A stretch of 64,000 nt of DNA, from positions 1 to 64,000 of the forward strand of contig PYST01000040.1 of the NCBI GenBank assembly GCA_003049485.1, in the 5' to 3' direction. Of the stretch, positions 23,114 to 33,416 are shown in pieces. The notes under the pieces were generated by a model. That model saw nothing but the letters and a program-made list of their open reading frames with translations. It was not told the DNA's origin and ran no database searches. This DNA is from Ophioceras dolichostomum. Its lineage: Eukaryota; Ascomycota; Sordariomycetes; Magnaporthales; Ophioceraceae. The position numbers and the translations under genes are program-made. Within the stretch, counting starts at the first letter, position 1; every line of letters starts with the position of its first letter.

Positions 23114-23565
23114 CTTCTTCTATCTAAATTCTCCCTTTTTTTCCCTTGAATCATTTTACTATTCGGGGGCACGCTGGACTGCGAATTATGACTTCACAGC
23201 GAGCCTTTTACTACTGTTGTACTTCAGATTGGTGATATCTCCAAGCCTGTGGCTACTCACGCCCACTTTGTCCTTTCCCACGTCTTGATTGCAGGCGGCC
23301 TGCAAGTTGTTCCAGCGGCAGAAAAAAAGGCGGTGAATACACCCATCACCTATGTGGGCCGAGTGCTCCACCGGAACCGTCTTCTAGACCATCCATCCTT
23401 GACCCACCCCAAAATTCTGGGCGAAAAGGCAACTCTTCCAACCCACCGGACGCCTACACAGCGTCGTCAACGAGTCTTCTTTTAAACGATTCCCGCATCA
23501 AGAAAACGCCCCGATGAATGTTGCTGGCTAGAGTCACCCGATTCTTCCCCCAGAGACGACGAGTC
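23114..23565. other. Intergenic region between the BUD20-type gene and the SAK-HAD gene
   Basis: Tandem genes separated by 450 bp. The left part should hold the BUD20-type 3' UTR and the right part the promoter of the next gene. An ATG at 23518 is in frame with the ATG at 23566 and could extend that protein. No other feature is seen. Confidence 0.45.
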
Positions 23566-25745
23566 ATGGCCCCTCCGTACGCCCCCGTGGCGCAGAATGG
23601 CTCTGCCAAGGCGAACATCGCGCAGCTCCGGAGCAGCGGCTTCAGCACGACGAGCACGAAGTACACGGTCACGGCGCTCAATCGATGGTCGATCCTGAAC
23701 AAGAACCTGCCGCCCGTCGATTCCATCGGCGTTATACACGTCTACGATTTCGATAACACCCGTGCGTTTTTTGCCTCGCATTGTGCATTCCACCTCCGAG
23801 TGCGCTCCTTCTCTGACTGCTTCAGCTAACCATCGTCGCTTCCCCGCTCGCTCTCCCAAAAGTGTTCAAGACGCCGCTTCCCAACAATAACATCTGGCAC
23901 GGCAAGACAATCGGCGTGCTGTCGAGCGCAGACAGTTTTGCGAATGGCGGCTGGTGGCACAATAGCCGCATTCTTGCGGCCACCGGCGAAGGCATCACAA
24001 AGGAGGAACCCCGAGCCTGGGAGGGGTGGTGGAACGAGAAGGTCGTGGAGCTGGTTCAGCTGAGCACGAAGCAGAAGGATGCGCTCTGCGTGCTGCTGAC
24101 AGGCCGGTCTGAGACCGGATTCAGCGACCTTGTCAAGCGCATGGTCATCAGCAAAGGCCTGGAGTTCGATATGGTCTCGCTCAAGCCGGGCGTGGGGCCA
24201 GACAATCAGCGCTTCAGCAGCACCATGCTCTTCAAGCAGGCCTTCCTGGAGACTGTTATGGAGACGTACCACCAGGCGAGCGAGATACGCATCTACGAGG
24301 ATAGGCCGAAGCACGTCAAAGGCTTCCGCGAGTTCATGGCCGAGTACAACAGGAGGCAGAACGGCGCAATGGCCGCCGTCGGCGGACCGGAACCCTCACG
24401 CGCACCCATCACCGCTGATGTGGTGCAGGTTGCCGAGCTCGGCGCCAACTTGAACCCGGTCGTTGAGGTGGCAGAGGTGCAGCACCTGCTCAACGCGCAC
24501 AACAAAGCCTTGTCCACAATCCCTCGTGGGCCGTCGGCGGCTGCGCGGCGCGGCGGTAGGGGAGGAGGAGGATCAGGTCGGGCAAAACTCGAGATCAAGA
24601 AGACGGTCTTCTATACCGGCTACTTGATCAACCCGGCCGACTCGCAGAAGCTCATCTCGCTCGTTGAGCTCCCGCACATATCGGCCTCCTCCCCTCCCGA
24701 GGCTGAGCTCAAGCTGCACGCCAACAACATTCTGATCTGCCCGCGACCTTGCCCGGCTAGCATCCTGGAAAAGGTAGGCGGCATGGGTGCCAAGATGAAG
24801 TGGGAGGTTACGGGCACGGCCTGCTATGACAACAGCATCTGGGCCGCCCGTGTCCGGCCCGTCCCGGCTTCGGCGCGCTTCCACACCGACAACGCGATCC
24901 CCCTTGTGGTGCTTGCGCTGCGTAAGAACGCCAAGCCAATCGACGCCACACGCATTCGCAGTTGGGACCCGGTCCCGCCGGAGAAGTCGTTCACGTTTGA
25001 GACGGTAGTCGGCGAGAAGATCCTGTTCCGGATCGAGCCAGAGGATCCCTCTGAGAACGAGTACGAGAGCCTGTTCGCGAACAAATCGTCCAAAAGGAAA
25101 CACGCCTTCGACGACGAGGCTCCGACCTATGGAGGCGGAGGCGGAGGCGGCGGCCACAGCAGGGGCGGTGGCGGCAACAGGCATTATCACAGCCAGGCTG
25201 GCTCAAGCATGGGTCGCGGAGGCGGCAGCGGAAGCGGAAGCGGCTCCCGCGGCGGACCAGGCGGCTACCGCGGCGGTGGCCAAGTGCCGGGCCGGGGAGG
25301 TCGGGTCAGCTCGCGAGGCGACTCCAGCAGGGGTGGATTCAGGGGCGGCAGCAGCGGAGGAGGCGGAGGAGGCGGAGGAGGAGGAGGTCGGGGTGGCAAG
25401 CACGGCTACCATTCAATGGACGATGTGGGCAAGCGCGAGAAGCAGGTTATGTCTTACGAGGACGCGCCCTACGAGCCTTCCCCCCAGCCGCCACAGCAGC
25501 CCCAGCACCAGTATCACGACCAGCCGCCGCCGCCGCCACCTCCTCCTTCTCAGCCATTCCAGCAACAACAACCGCAGGATATGCAGCATCAGATGCCGGC
25601 ATTGCAGATGCCACTGCCAGCGCCCCAGCCCTTCATGTTCTTCCCTTCAATGCTACCCGGCGGTGTGCCCCCGCCCCCACTGCCCCCTGGTGTGTGGCCG
25701 CCCCCTCATGATCCGGGTGCCGCCGGCGGCGGCGGCTACTACTGA
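23566..25745 (+). CDS. HAD-superfamily 'Swiss Army Knife' RNA repair-like protein with Gly/Arg-rich tail
   Basis: Two exons (23566-23761, 23863-25745) give 692 residues. The HAD domain has motif I VYDFDNTLF (Asp61 and Asp63, split by the intron), LLTGRSETGF as the motif II region and RIYEDRPKHVKGF (about residue 208) as the acidic motif. This matches the HAD_SAK_1 family named for predicted multi-domain RNA repair proteins. A second folded region (about 310-470) follows a short Gly/Arg linker and has two similar motifs, LHANNI (His351) and FHTDNAI (His406). From about 490 on the protein is low complexity: Gly/Arg/Ser-rich with RGG-type repeats, then Pro/Gln-rich, as in RNA-binding proteins. 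Enzymatic activity and substrate are unknown. An in-frame ATG at 23518 would add MLLARVTRFFPQRRRV, an Arg-rich amphipathic start resembling a mitochondrial presequence. Confidence 0.8.
25127..25410 (+). repeat. Gly/Arg/Ser-coding low-complexity region
   Basis: Repeated GGC/GGA codons with interspersed CGC/AGC encode runs such as GGGGGGGGHSRGGGG and GGSGSGSGSRGGPGG in the tail of the SAK-HAD gene. RGG-type tails commonly bind RNA and drive condensation. The stretch is likely to vary in length between strains. Confidence 0.8.
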
Positions 25746-26321
25746 CGTGTGGTGAGGATACATGCTATATGTTACGAGCAGCTCATCAGAGCAGAATGTA
25801 TTGTTTCTTTGTCACTCCTTGGTTTTTGGGCATGTACAGCATAGCTGTCTAAGTTGTGCGATGCGGATTTGTTAGCTGGCTGTACGAGTTTATTTAACTG
25901 CCTAACATTGCCTACCTAGGTGCCTACGCAAGGTACCAGCTGCCTAGGTAGGTAAGGTGCACACCAGCCTCGACAGGGAGTCTGCCAGATGGCTTGGGGA
26001 TTCAGAGATGACGGCTCATCGTTTTGCTCAGCCTCGTTCAGCCTAACCACTAGTCCTGAGTGTAGGCCACTGTTTCGGTCGTCGATACGTTCCTTTTAAT
26101 ATCTGTATTATTGCCATGGGATACCCATTCGTTAGCTAGTTGTTTGTTCGGGGCTTGTTAATCGAGAATAGTATGGGCAATGACGATTTGGTAGATAGCA
26201 CCTTAGCTTTTTCCCATACTCAATTTTACAATCTCTATATCAAAAATATCCCGCCGCCCGACCCGCCGCCTACCTCCCCCTGGCGCCATCATATCTGGAA
26301 CGGAAATTAAAACATTTCAAA
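25746..26321. other. Intergenic region with clustered TAGGTAGG / GGTACC motifs
   Basis: Downstream of the SAK-HAD gene. Around 25910-25962 the motifs tacctaggtgcctac, ggtacc and cctaggtaggta follow one another, forming a palindrome-rich block. No gene is supported. Confidence 0.4.
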
Positions 26322-26896
26322 ATGCCACTACAAACAGACAAACCAACAAGCACCGCGGCGACTGGCTCTTCGCAGGGTAGCCAAACATCCGCTGCACCGA
26401 TGCTACACTCGAGGCCATCAAGTGGGGAAGAGGCCTTCATCAACGCTTCGGCGGGGTCAAGGTGTAGTCCTGTACTACAGGGTGTCCAAAAAGGACATTT
26501 CATCTAACCACCAAGTCAGCATCGCGTTGACCCGGCACTTGTAGGAAGTCTGCGAGTGCTGGAAGGACAACGACTCGCTCGAAGATGTTCTACAGTCTCG
26601 TGGCATCCCGGTCCTCAAGGAGGGACGAGCTAGAGCGTCTGACCAAGCTAGTCCTCGTCCTTCATGCTATCGTCATCCGCCGGGAGCATGGTGCCAGCAC
26701 CACGCAACGCATAGTGTCGGCGGACTTCAAGCCCCCGAAGGGCTCTAGGCTCTAGGGTTTTGCTGATGGGAGTGTGATGTTTCCCGTTTACCCTCCCTTG
26801 GTGCAGGACTACTACGCGGACGTTGCTCGTGGACTGGGTGGAGCCGTCTATACACCAACGGCTCCTACACTTCTTGAGAACATGATGCACATCTAG
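26322..26896 (+). pseudogene. Decayed gene of unknown family
   Basis: Frame 2 from about 26582 reads RRDELERLTKLVLVLHAI, then REHGASTTQRIVSADFKPP, then after one in-frame TAG (about 26750, plausibly a former TGG Trp codon) FADGSVMFPVYPPLVQDYY and GGAVYTPTAPTLLENMMHI before a normal stop near 26896. Frame 1 just upstream reads EDVLQSRGIPVLKEGRA, which looks like the same protein before a frameshift. The short frame starting at 26322 may be its N-terminal remnant. I do not recognise the family. Amino-acid composition and continuity across the single stop suggest former coding sequence, not chance. Confidence 0.45.
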
Positions 26897-26907
26897 CGTC
26901 TGTTCAG

Positions 26908-27300
26908 GGACCGGCCGACAATCAGGACACCGATGATCCCGAGGAGAGCGAGAGCGGTAACGACGAGGAGACCATCACTGCCGGGGAGAGTCGTGATGAC
27001 TGGGAGACCATCACGGCCGAAGAGAGTGGGGACAACTGGGAGACCCTCACCACCAGAGAGAGCGACGACGATAACGAGGCCGAAGATCACAAAGAGCAAG
27101 ATCGCCTGTTGGGGAGGCGAACTTATGGAAAGGCCTTGCAAAGACAAGACTTGCAAAAGCAGGACTTGGAGATGATTTTGCGGCGAGAACATGATACGGA
27201 TCTTGGGGGTACTTTGAGCTGGGGAAGTTTTGGCTGGAGCAAGAAGCTACCCGGGAAAAGAACCTGGGTACAGGTAAGGTGCCTACCAGGTACCTGGGGA
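26908..27300 (+). pseudogene. Acidic repeat-containing coding remnant or exon
   Basis: Frame 1 is open through this segment and has strong protein-like composition. An acidic stretch (DNQDTDDPEESESGNDEE) is followed by a repeated unit of the form E(T/S)ITAGESRDDWETITAEES and GDNWETLTTRES, then a basic helical part with LQRQDLQKQDLEMIL. An AG preceding 26902 could be an acceptor, so this may have been the last exon of the decayed gene just upstream. Downstream the frame runs into TAGGTACC-type repeats. No family is recognised. A functional gene with introns that I mis-assigned is possible. Confidence 0.4.
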
Positions 27301-27569
27301 CCTCTAGGTGAGATACCTGGACAAGTACGGTACCGGTAGTGATCAAAACATTCCTTCAAGACACGTATCATAGATTGACGCGGAGAGGCGTCAGTAGCAC
27401 TTTGATCTAACCGAGACGTTTAACCCATTAAGGCATCGCTCTATTGCATAAACTTTTACCCGCATCCTACGTAGGATAAGGCTCGGTGCCACAACAACGG
27501 GTCGCTCGACCTAACCTCTATCTATCCCTCGCCCACACGCCAGCCGTAATCACTCATCATCACTCACTC

Positions 27570-27600
27570 TCACTCTTCCTCCTCGCCGCTATCGTCATCC

Positions 27601-27631
<31 letters not shown>

Positions 27632-27645
27632 CCTCCTCCTCCTCC
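27570..27645 (-). repeat. GAT/GAG trinucleotide run coding for the poly-acidic tail
   Basis: On the plus strand this is a cctcatcatcat-type microsatellite. In the eIF2B epsilon frame it encodes a run of Glu then about ten Asp, just after the W2 domain. It is likely to be length-polymorphic. Confidence 0.8.
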
Positions 27646-30055
27646 TCCTGCAACCAATCAATAAGCACCCTGCACCGCTCCCTCACAGCAGCCATCCTCT
27701 CCCCGCCCTCAACAGCAGCCTTGCCCTCCCACCACGCCAGGATGCCCTCCTCCTCGAGCACATCCAGGTTGTAAAGGTGCTGCAGCAGCGCAGCGAGCAG
27801 CGTGCCTCCCTTTCCGACCTCGAGCTGCTGGTGCTGGTGCTGTTGCTGCTTGCCGCTCGTCGCCACGACGACGGCCCTCTGCAGCGCAAGCACGAACAGC
27901 GCCTGGTCCTCCTTGTCGCCGCCGGCCAGTCCGACCTCGGACACGAACTTGGCCGTGCCCTTCTTGGCGGTCAGCGTGCGCTCGGCGGCCTTGGACGGCT
28001 CCAGCGGCGACGTCGACGCGTCGTCGGGGAGGAAGAGCATGAGGTCCGAGGCGTGGCGCACGAGGGCCGTGGCGACGGCGCGCCGGACCGCCGCGTCAGA
28101 CGCGTCGTTGGCGAGACGCAGGCCCATGAACTCCAGCTTGGCGGCGTCGAGGTCCGTCGTGTCCTCGGAGCGTAGCGCGTCGACGAGGCTGGTCACGGCG
28201 TCGGCGTGGAACGCTAGGTTTGAGGCCCCCCCGCCGCCGCCGCCGCCAGCTGCCGACCCGGAGCCGTCAGAGGCGAACGACGAGAGGCGGGAGCGGGCCG
28301 TTGCTGTTCCTCCTGGGGTGAGGTCCTGGCCGGCGCTGCCCGGGGCGTGCGCGTCTGAGCCGTCCGAGTCCTCTGAAAACTCGGAGTTGAACGTAGAAAT
28401 TGAAGAGGACGAGAGGTTCAGGTGTGCTATGGAGTATATGAGAGTCTTTTGGAGTGAGGACGGGTCGTCTGCGCACTGGTCGTCTTCGTCGCCTGTGTAT
28501 ACTGCGCCCTTGCCCGACGTGCCGAGTAGGATGCTGTCCGTCTTGGCGGGGAGGCGCTCGTATGTGAGGAGCGACAAAGTCGTGTTTGGCGGCAGCGAGA
28601 TATCATCGCTGATCTGCACGCCGAAGGAGATGAGGGATCCCTCAGCCACGGAAGAGTTCTTCCCAACGGTCACGGACTCGGCCAGGACAGACCGTGATAT
28701 CCTCGCGCCATCCTCGATGGCGGTGTCGTCCCAGATGAAGCTGTTCTCAATGCGGACGTTGTCCCCGATCTGGCACCTCCTTCCAACGACGCTGTTTGTG
28801 ATGGTGCTCCCGGTTCCAACCGTCGTCTTCATGCCGATCACGGCATTGCTCGCCTTCGCGTTGGCCTCCATCTTGACCCCCTTTTCGGCGTAGACGAAGT
28901 CGCCACGGAGGCTGTAGCTGTGGCCGTGGACGAGGTTTGAGTCAGGGACGATGGGGAAAGACCAGCGCGCTATGACGTCGCGGGTCACTGCCTCGTACAA
29001 CTGCAGGTTACTCGCGCGGGCTGCGTATCCGGTGCCGACGATCTCGGTGTGGATCAGCTTGCCGTTGAGCTCCCAATCCTTCAGCACGCCGTGGAGGAAG
29101 TTTTTGCGGGGCGACTCGTAGTCGAAACTGTCCGACCATAGCGCGAGCACATCGGGCGTGCAGATGTCGATTTGGCAGTCGATCAGGTCCCCCCGGATGT
29201 CGACCTCGCCGTGCTCCAGCACAGCCGGGTCGAGCAGGACGTGGTGGTCCGCCTGCAACGGGTGGATCTCCTCGTAGTGCAGGCACCGGCCCGTCTTCGC
29301 CTCGACGACGAAGAGCGGCGTCAGGCCATTCGACTTTGTCCGGTGCTCCGCGCTGCCCGCTTCGCGGAGCACCATTGTCATGATGGCATCCCGATTTGCC
29401 TCCCGTCGTTTTCGGTGTTCCGTCAGGGGTCCATCGAGGGGGATGTTGGCGACCAGGTCGCCGTTGACGAGGATGAAATCCCCGGAGATCAGGCCGCGCT
29501 TGTCGAGGTCGCGTAGGAAGTCTCCCGGGGACGAGGCATCGTTGACGCGCACAAACTCGAGGAGCGAGAACGGGCTCAAATGGCCAACGTTACTCCATCG
29601 CGGAGATTCGTTGATGTAGGCCTCCACCTGGTCCGTGTGGTTACCGCAGTAGATGAAGACCTCTTGGACGCCGTTCATGGCAAGGTACTCGAGTGTGTAA
29701 TCGATCAATGGCGTATTCGCTAGCGGGAGGAGGCACTGGACTTATGCGTCAGACAAATCGTCACCCAGCACCACGAACCCGGACGTCCGGTAACCGTGGC
29801 TTTGGGGCGGACATCATGTCACTCACTCTTGGTTTCTCGAGTGTGAATGGCTCAAATCGGTCTTGAAACGAGTCCGCGAGGACCTGAAAGGTGGTAAAAG
29901 TGAGCATCAAAACCTCTCAATTCGCATTTGCGGACGGTTGGGGACATCCGTACCACAGCCTGGAGGACATCTTCGCCCTTCTCCTCGGTGGCGCCGCCAG
30001 CGCCGGGCTTCTTGCCCTTTGCGGAGCCACCCTTGCCGCCTTTGCTCTGGGACAT
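27570..30055 (-). CDS. GCD6: Translation initiation factor eIF2B subunit epsilon
   Basis: Catalytic subunit of the guanine-nucleotide exchange factor that reloads eIF2 with GTP, and a target of the integrated stress response. Three exons (30055-29954, 29883-29827, 29735-27570) join in phase to 774 residues. The N-terminus is Gly/Lys-rich. The nucleotidyltransferase-like domain begins LQAVVLADSFQDRFEPFTL, then CLLPLANTPLIDYTLEYLA across the exon junctions. Left-handed beta-helix hexapeptide repeats follow (IGMKTTVGTGSTITNSVVG and NVRIENSFIWDDTAIEDGA). The C-terminal half carries the W2/HEAT exchange domain, ending in LIDWLQEEEEEEDDDDDDDDD. The very long Asp/Glu tail (about 27570-27650) exceeds the usual acidic end. 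A Gly-rich linker (AGGGGGGGAS) and a QHQHQQ stretch lie in the C-terminal half. Confidence 0.96.
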
Positions 30056-32885
30056 GAACCGAATGATATGTCCGTCTGTCTTGGATTTGCAGGAGGTAAG
30101 TAATAAATCAGAAGGACGGAACCACGATTGCGGTCAGGGTTTTATACGGGTCGCGATATACAGATAATTTTCAAATTTTTGAAGCGTGCGGTCTATGATT
30201 CGATGACTCAATGGCACTGTTGGTGAGCCGCATTGCCCCGCACAGCACCACCACCCGCCGCCAGGGAGTGTGCTACCGGTCAGTACCCCGCCATTTGGGG
30301 CTCCGTTCCGTACCACGACACAGCAGGGTCAAGCCGCTGAAGTGAAAATAACGTCAGCACATGAGAAGGCAGAGGCCCGACGCGTTTTACAATTTGTGAG
30401 TAGGCACTCATCCCAACGCGACGGTTTCTCTTCGGCAGAAATGGAGTCGAGTGAAAAATATATTTTAGGCTTGAAGGATAGGTACCTAAAGTACATGTCG
30501 GCACTTCCGCCCTCTACTACCTACTACTTGACTGATCGATTTACGTCCTCACGTGTGCCGGTATCCCTCCTCCATTTCCTTTCTCTCGTCAACTTAGATG
30601 GTGTTCAGGGCCCGTTAAATGTGTCCTCAACAGCTGCCTCGGACGGGCGATCAACAAAATTAGACTTGCGAGCTTTATGACGCGGTTTCCATGATTAGGA
30701 TAGGTACCTACAGGTAGGTACGGAGGTAGGAATGTTAACTTTTCGCAAAACCAACAGCACTTGCTCCTCTTAGATCTGGGGAGAGTGAGCTCGATCCGGA
30801 GGTTATTTAAGAAAGGATTTCGCCCACCAGCCAGACCCTCCATCGAGCTTTTCTGAGATGGTACAAGGAATCGGGAGCGATCCACTTTTTCTCAGCAAAC
30901 CGATCGAAATATGGGAGCAGTCCCTCCGCGTCGGCGGATGGTCATCCCAACTTCCCAAGTCCTCCGGCTCGACCTCGAAAGACCAGCTAGGCCACCAATC
31001 CCAGAACCGCGGCGGACCAAACAACGGCAGCAGCAGGACGGATGCGGAAGCCGACCGGGGTGCATGCCTGACGCGGGCGCCAACCAAATGAAGGTAATTA
31101 TCCCCATTTTTCAATATTTCCTGTCTACCGTAAAATCTTGGGCGAGCGGCCGAATCATGGCACGAGTGCGCGTGGCGGTCGAGGTCTAGACCGTCGTGGA
31201 CCAACCAACATGAACCCGCCCGGACGCCGTTACCGTTGCACACACGGGCCAACGTCTCTCATCCTTGCTTCTTTCCCCCTTTCCTTTGCTCCCGTTGCAC
31301 CCGCTTCGCACCCGCTTTTGGGCAGCCGCCCATCCTTCTTGGGACGGTCTTCTACGCCATGCCATGCAAGTTGAGGCGTCCGGATTCCCTTGTGGCCTAC
31401 TTATAGAATCGCCCAGTCTCGACCTCTGGCCGATGGTCGGCTGCAACAACTTGCTCGTCTCACCCTCCCCTCCCCTGTCTGGCCTTGCCTCCCCCTGCCC
31501 CGTCCTGCCCTGCCGCAGGTGAAAACATTCAAAAGGGGGGAGTCTCCCAAATATTGCAGCCTACTGTCTTGCTTTCCGTTCCTCCCAAACATCTTCAGCA
31601 ACAAATGATGACGTCCACACAACCCCCACTTAAACGTGAGTTCAGCTTCGTCTTCCTCATCCCTTCCTGACTCAAGATCAATCCACCCGAATCACTCTTT
31701 TAATCTCCGTTTCTTCGACGGCGTTGCACCCTCATGTCTGTCTACGCGAACACACAACTCTCAAATACCCTTGTTTCTCGTCCCATTCCCTCTTCCAGCC
31801 CGTCGGTACTGAAAACAAGGGTCCGCTGGTCTGTACCAAGCTGTACCTACCCAAGTACCTCATACGGAATACCACCTCCCCAGGAAAACAACACCACCTT
31901 CCAAAGGAGACAACAGACTACTGTACGGGCTGTATTGTCATAGGTCTGGCGAAAGCATACCTGGGAAGGATACAGTTGGCGGGAGCATACAGAACCACCG
32001 AGATTTGGTGCACCTGACCTACTAAGGCTTTCATGCATCCGATCTTCGTCACCTTCGCTACCGACCTCCGTATCGGGTGCTAAAAGACACAAACACAAAA
32101 AAAGGGCAAGGAAGGATGCAAGACAAGTGCGGCAAATCCTCCCCATCTTCCCCGTCGACCTCCTCGGTTCGGGTTCCCTCGCACGTTTATCACTAGGTCG
32201 AGAGATGGAAGGTTCCAGATGGAAGTGGGCAAATTTGGCAAAACTACGCAGGCTCACTTTCAACGCATCATATTTCCTCTCTGGTTCTTGCCTCGTTATA
32301 TACTTCCTTCTGTTCACACTGCCTGGTCCCTTTCCGCCACACACCCGGACACGCCCTCTTTCTCTGCTTCTCGTTCTCTGCCTCTCTATCTTCCTCTCCC
32401 ACCCCCAACGCCTCGGTCGCTCTCTTCAACCATACATGGACGAGGAGCTAGATCAGAAGGGCAACATGTCCACAAAAGATCTGAAGCGACGACGTTGCCG
32501 GAGAGAGCACGACCTCTTCAAGGCGATGCTTCACATCTCGATCAAACACAAGTCTCAGCCTTGGTTGGGGATAGTGCCCACGTATCAACACACCTATCTC
32601 ACGAAGCTCCGAAACCGTCATCCTTCTTCCTCTCAAGGCCGAACGACGTCATCATCACGAAGAGTCCTCTTGCCTCACTTGCTTTTTCCAATCTCTTGTC
32701 ATTCTCGGCAACTTTCAAACTACCTCCTAGCCTGGACTTGGCTACCTACCTACCTACCAAATGAACACCTTACCGTTCTCAACTGAACCCAAACACTTGA
32801 GGAATATATACAAGAAACCTAGCCAGCTGACAACCAAATCCAACACAGACAAGATCCAGACCATTTTAAGGTTCAAAACAAAAGC

Positions 32886-32965
32886 GGAGTTGGAAAAAAG
32901 GAAAAAAAGAAAAAAAAGAAAAAAAGAAAAAAGAAAAAAGAACAAAAAGAGAAGACAACGCACGG
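32886..32965 (+). repeat. Homopurine (A-rich, G-interspersed) tract
   Basis: Some 80 bases are almost entirely A and G, in the pattern aaaaaagg/aaaaaaag. They lie downstream of SKN7. The spurious reading frame through them encodes only Lys/Arg. Confidence 0.8.
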
Positions 32966-33001
32966 CCAGAGACGCTCGCTCACTCGCCCTCCCCCTTCCC
33001 C

Positions 33002-33002
33002 N
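33002..33002. other. Unresolved base (N)
   Basis: A single N follows a run of C in the SKN7 3' flank. As at 13987, the homopolymer context suggests a sequencing artefact. Confidence 0.95.
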
Positions 33003-33088
33003 GAGCGCGAACTCCTCATGCAGATACGCCTAACTCCTTGATACGCATATTCAAGAGAGGTAAAATGGCGCCGCCGACCCCTACCCCC

Positions 33089-33416
33089 TATTTAAAGGCG
33101 GTCGGGGGAGGAGGAAAAGCGTAGGGAGGAAGGAGGCAAGCTCGCTGCCTCTCTCTCTGTCTCGATCGCGACAAACCCAACATCAACTCCGATGTCGACG
33201 ACTACAACGCGCGGTACCGATCTTAATACTCAAGCGCGGCAAACGCAAAAAGGAAAAGAGAATGTTACTAGGCCCTTCAAGGCGGGAACCCAGGCCCTCC
33301 GTACATTCTTTGTCTCTTCTCCGGTCGATCGTCGACCCCCCCGCCGCCGCCCAAAGCAGCAGCACTACTCGTTCCAGGGCCGACAACACCGACGTCGCCG
33401 CCAGCGAGCTTCATGA
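33089..33416 (+). promoter_or_regulatory. Promoter-like element antisense to the SKN7 3' end
   Basis: TATTTAAA at 33089-33096 is followed by a CT-rich stretch (about 33148-33165) and an ATG at 33192 that opens a 74-codon frame running into the SKN7 coding region on the opposite strand. The TATA, CT block and ATG spacing resembles a fungal promoter. The encoded peptide is basic and has no known motif, so a non-coding antisense transcript is the likelier product, if there is one. Confidence 0.3.

Larger units (their letters stand above)
30056..33276. other. Long intergenic region between eIF2B epsilon and SKN7
   Basis: About 3.2 kb with no supportable gene. The left end is the eIF2B epsilon promoter and the right end the SKN7 3' flank. 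It holds TAGGTACCT-type motifs (30478-30492, 30700-30730, 32742-32760), a CT-rich block near 31440-31500 and 32340-32410, a homopurine tract at 32886-32965, an unresolved base at 33002 and a TATA-like element at 33089. The largest reading frame (32127-32786) overlaps a 181-codon frame and has no motif. Confidence 0.45.

Noticed and set aside
32127..32786. 219-codon reading frame with a hydrophobic segment
   Set aside because: A 181-codon frame overlaps it in another phase, no family motif is visible, and base composition is like the surrounding CT-rich non-coding DNA.
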